Shown one piece after another: positions 5,679 through 5,923 of a stretch of 5,923 nucleotides of DNA. Both the position numbers and the translations under genes were made by a program. Numbering within the stretch: position 1 is the stretch's first letter; each line of letters starts with the position of its first letter. The notes beneath the pieces are model-generated. The model was not told where the DNA came from, ran no database searches, and was given only the letters and a program-made list of their open reading frames with translations. The DNA comes from Chloroflexota bacterium. Lineage in GTDB: Bacteria > Chloroflexota > Anaerolineae > Promineifilales > Promineifilaceae. Location of the stretch: positions 1 to 5,923 of the forward strand of contig JAAEOP010000335.1 in NCBI GenBank assembly GCA_024223125.1, in the 5' to 3' direction.

Positions 5679-5708
5679 TAACAGATATATTACACAAACT
5701 TTCTGTTA
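5679..5708. promoter_or_regulatory. TAACAGA/TCTGTTA inverted repeat upstream of the first gene
   Basis: TAACAGA (5679-5685) and its exact complement TCTGTTA (5702-5708) are separated by 16 nt. The pair lies 25-54 nt before the TTG start. Between the arms the minus strand contains TAATAT, a possible -10 element, though without a good -35. It could be an operator or a leader hairpin. Confidence 0.25.
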
Positions 5709-5727
5709 GACTACTTTGAACGAAGGC

Positions 5728-5756
5728 AGTTTACTCGATACCTAAATATCTGGCAA
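5728..5756 (-). promoter_or_regulatory. Candidate promoter TTGCCA-17-TAAACT
   Basis: On the minus strand TTGCCA (5751-5756, five of six bases of TTGACA) is followed by a 17-nt spacer and TAAACT (5728-5733, four of six of TATAAT). Transcription would start near 5721, giving a leader of about 67 nt to the TTG start of the small membrane protein. It is the best-spaced pair in the upstream region, but it competes with two other -10 candidates. Confidence 0.35.
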
Positions 5757-5779
5757 AAACTGAAACAATCTCTCTCAGG

Positions 5780-5785
5780 ATTATA
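5780..5785 (-). promoter_or_regulatory. Perfect TATAAT -10 candidate
   Basis: The minus strand has an exact TATAAT preceded by TTT. The best -35 is TCGGAA with a 16-nt spacer (three of six), so the promoter would be weak or need an activator. The start site would lie near 5773, about 120 nt before the first gene. Confidence 0.3.
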
Positions 5786-5840
5786 AAACGCCATTATTGC
5801 ATTCCGACTGGTACAAAAGGCCGGGGGCGCTTAGGTTTTG

Positions 5841-5861
5841 TTGTGCTATGCAATATAACAA
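5841..5861. promoter_or_regulatory. Imperfect Fur/Zur-like palindrome over an extended -10
   Basis: Seven of ten base pairs match around a centre at 5851: TTGT...ACAA on the outside and TAT...ATA inside. The minus-strand half begins TGTTATA, the same start as the enterobacterial Zur operator as I recall it, and the other half ends CACA. The minus-strand sequence TGTTATATT is also an extended -10 (TGn plus TATATT). A zinc-loaded Zur bound here would cover the promoter, as expected for a zinc-uptake operon. The Zur consensus of this organism is unknown, and the call rests on pattern only. Confidence 0.35.
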
Positions 5862-5893
5862 TTCCAGATAAGCGGAGACCCGCCAGAAGACAC

Positions 5894-5923
5894 AAAAAAA
5901 AGGGCTGCTCATGTGCAACACCC
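5894..5923 (-). terminator. Probable intrinsic terminator of a gene beyond the right edge
   Basis: On the minus strand the edge of the window reads a short G+C hairpin followed by eight T (5894-5901). The stem pairs GGG (minus strand, 5921-5923) with CCC (5902-5904), and TGC with GCA inside, around a 6-nt loop with an internal mismatch. It may extend past the window edge, which would strengthen it. It implies a minus-strand gene ending just outside the window, so the cluster would need its own promoter between here and 5654. Confidence 0.55.

Noticed and set aside
5710..5793. 27-codon minus-strand frame beginning ATG GCG with three Cys
   Set aside because: It has no ribosome binding site and overlaps the best promoter elements, including the TATAAT at 5780-5785.

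Overview
The window holds a six-gene cluster, all on the minus strand, which reads as an operon for capturing extracellular zinc (or a similar divalent metal). In transcription order, right to left, the genes are: a small His-containing membrane protein (5250-5654, TTG start); a ZrgA/DUF2796-type His-rich lipoprotein (4313-5005); a ZnuA-type zinc-binding lipoprotein (3214-4290); a LolD/MacB-type ABC ATPase (2446-3138); its FtsX/MacB-type permease (1190-2449); and a DUF3299 lipoprotein (312-1169). The last five genes are tightly packed, with gaps of 22, 75, -4 and 20 nt. The first gene is separated from them by about 244 nt.

The DUF2796 + ATPase + FtsX permease + DUF3299 set matches, as I recall it, the Zur-regulated zrg zinc-uptake locus of Vibrio. 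What is unusual here is a full ZnuA-type binding protein inserted between the ZrgA-like protein and the ATPase, with no ZnuB-type permease or ZnuC-type ATPase in the window. Three proteins carry lipoprotein signals and two have long His/Asp/Glu-rich metal-sponge segments. A plausible model is that zinc collected by the His-rich lipoproteins passes to, or is processed by, the MacB-like ABC complex, with the DUF3299 protein as an accessory. This is inference.

Regulatory layout: a terminator-like hairpin with a T8 tract at the right edge (5894-5923) ends a gene outside the window. The region 5655-5893 then holds several promoter candidates and an imperfect Fur/Zur-like palindrome (5841-5861). 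A perfect 14-bp hairpin (3161-3196) lies between the binding-protein genes and the transporter genes and may set their relative expression. The left 311 nt hold no convincing gene, but contain a pair of AGATWATCT palindromes (50-83) overlapping a possible minus-strand -10 element.

Organism: a bacterium of moderate GC. The Thr/Pro/Glu-rich linker behind the lipobox of the DUF3299 protein is typical of Chloroflexota (Anaerolineae-like) exported proteins, so I lean that way with low confidence. No tRNA, rRNA, CRISPR, transposase or insertion sequence was seen.
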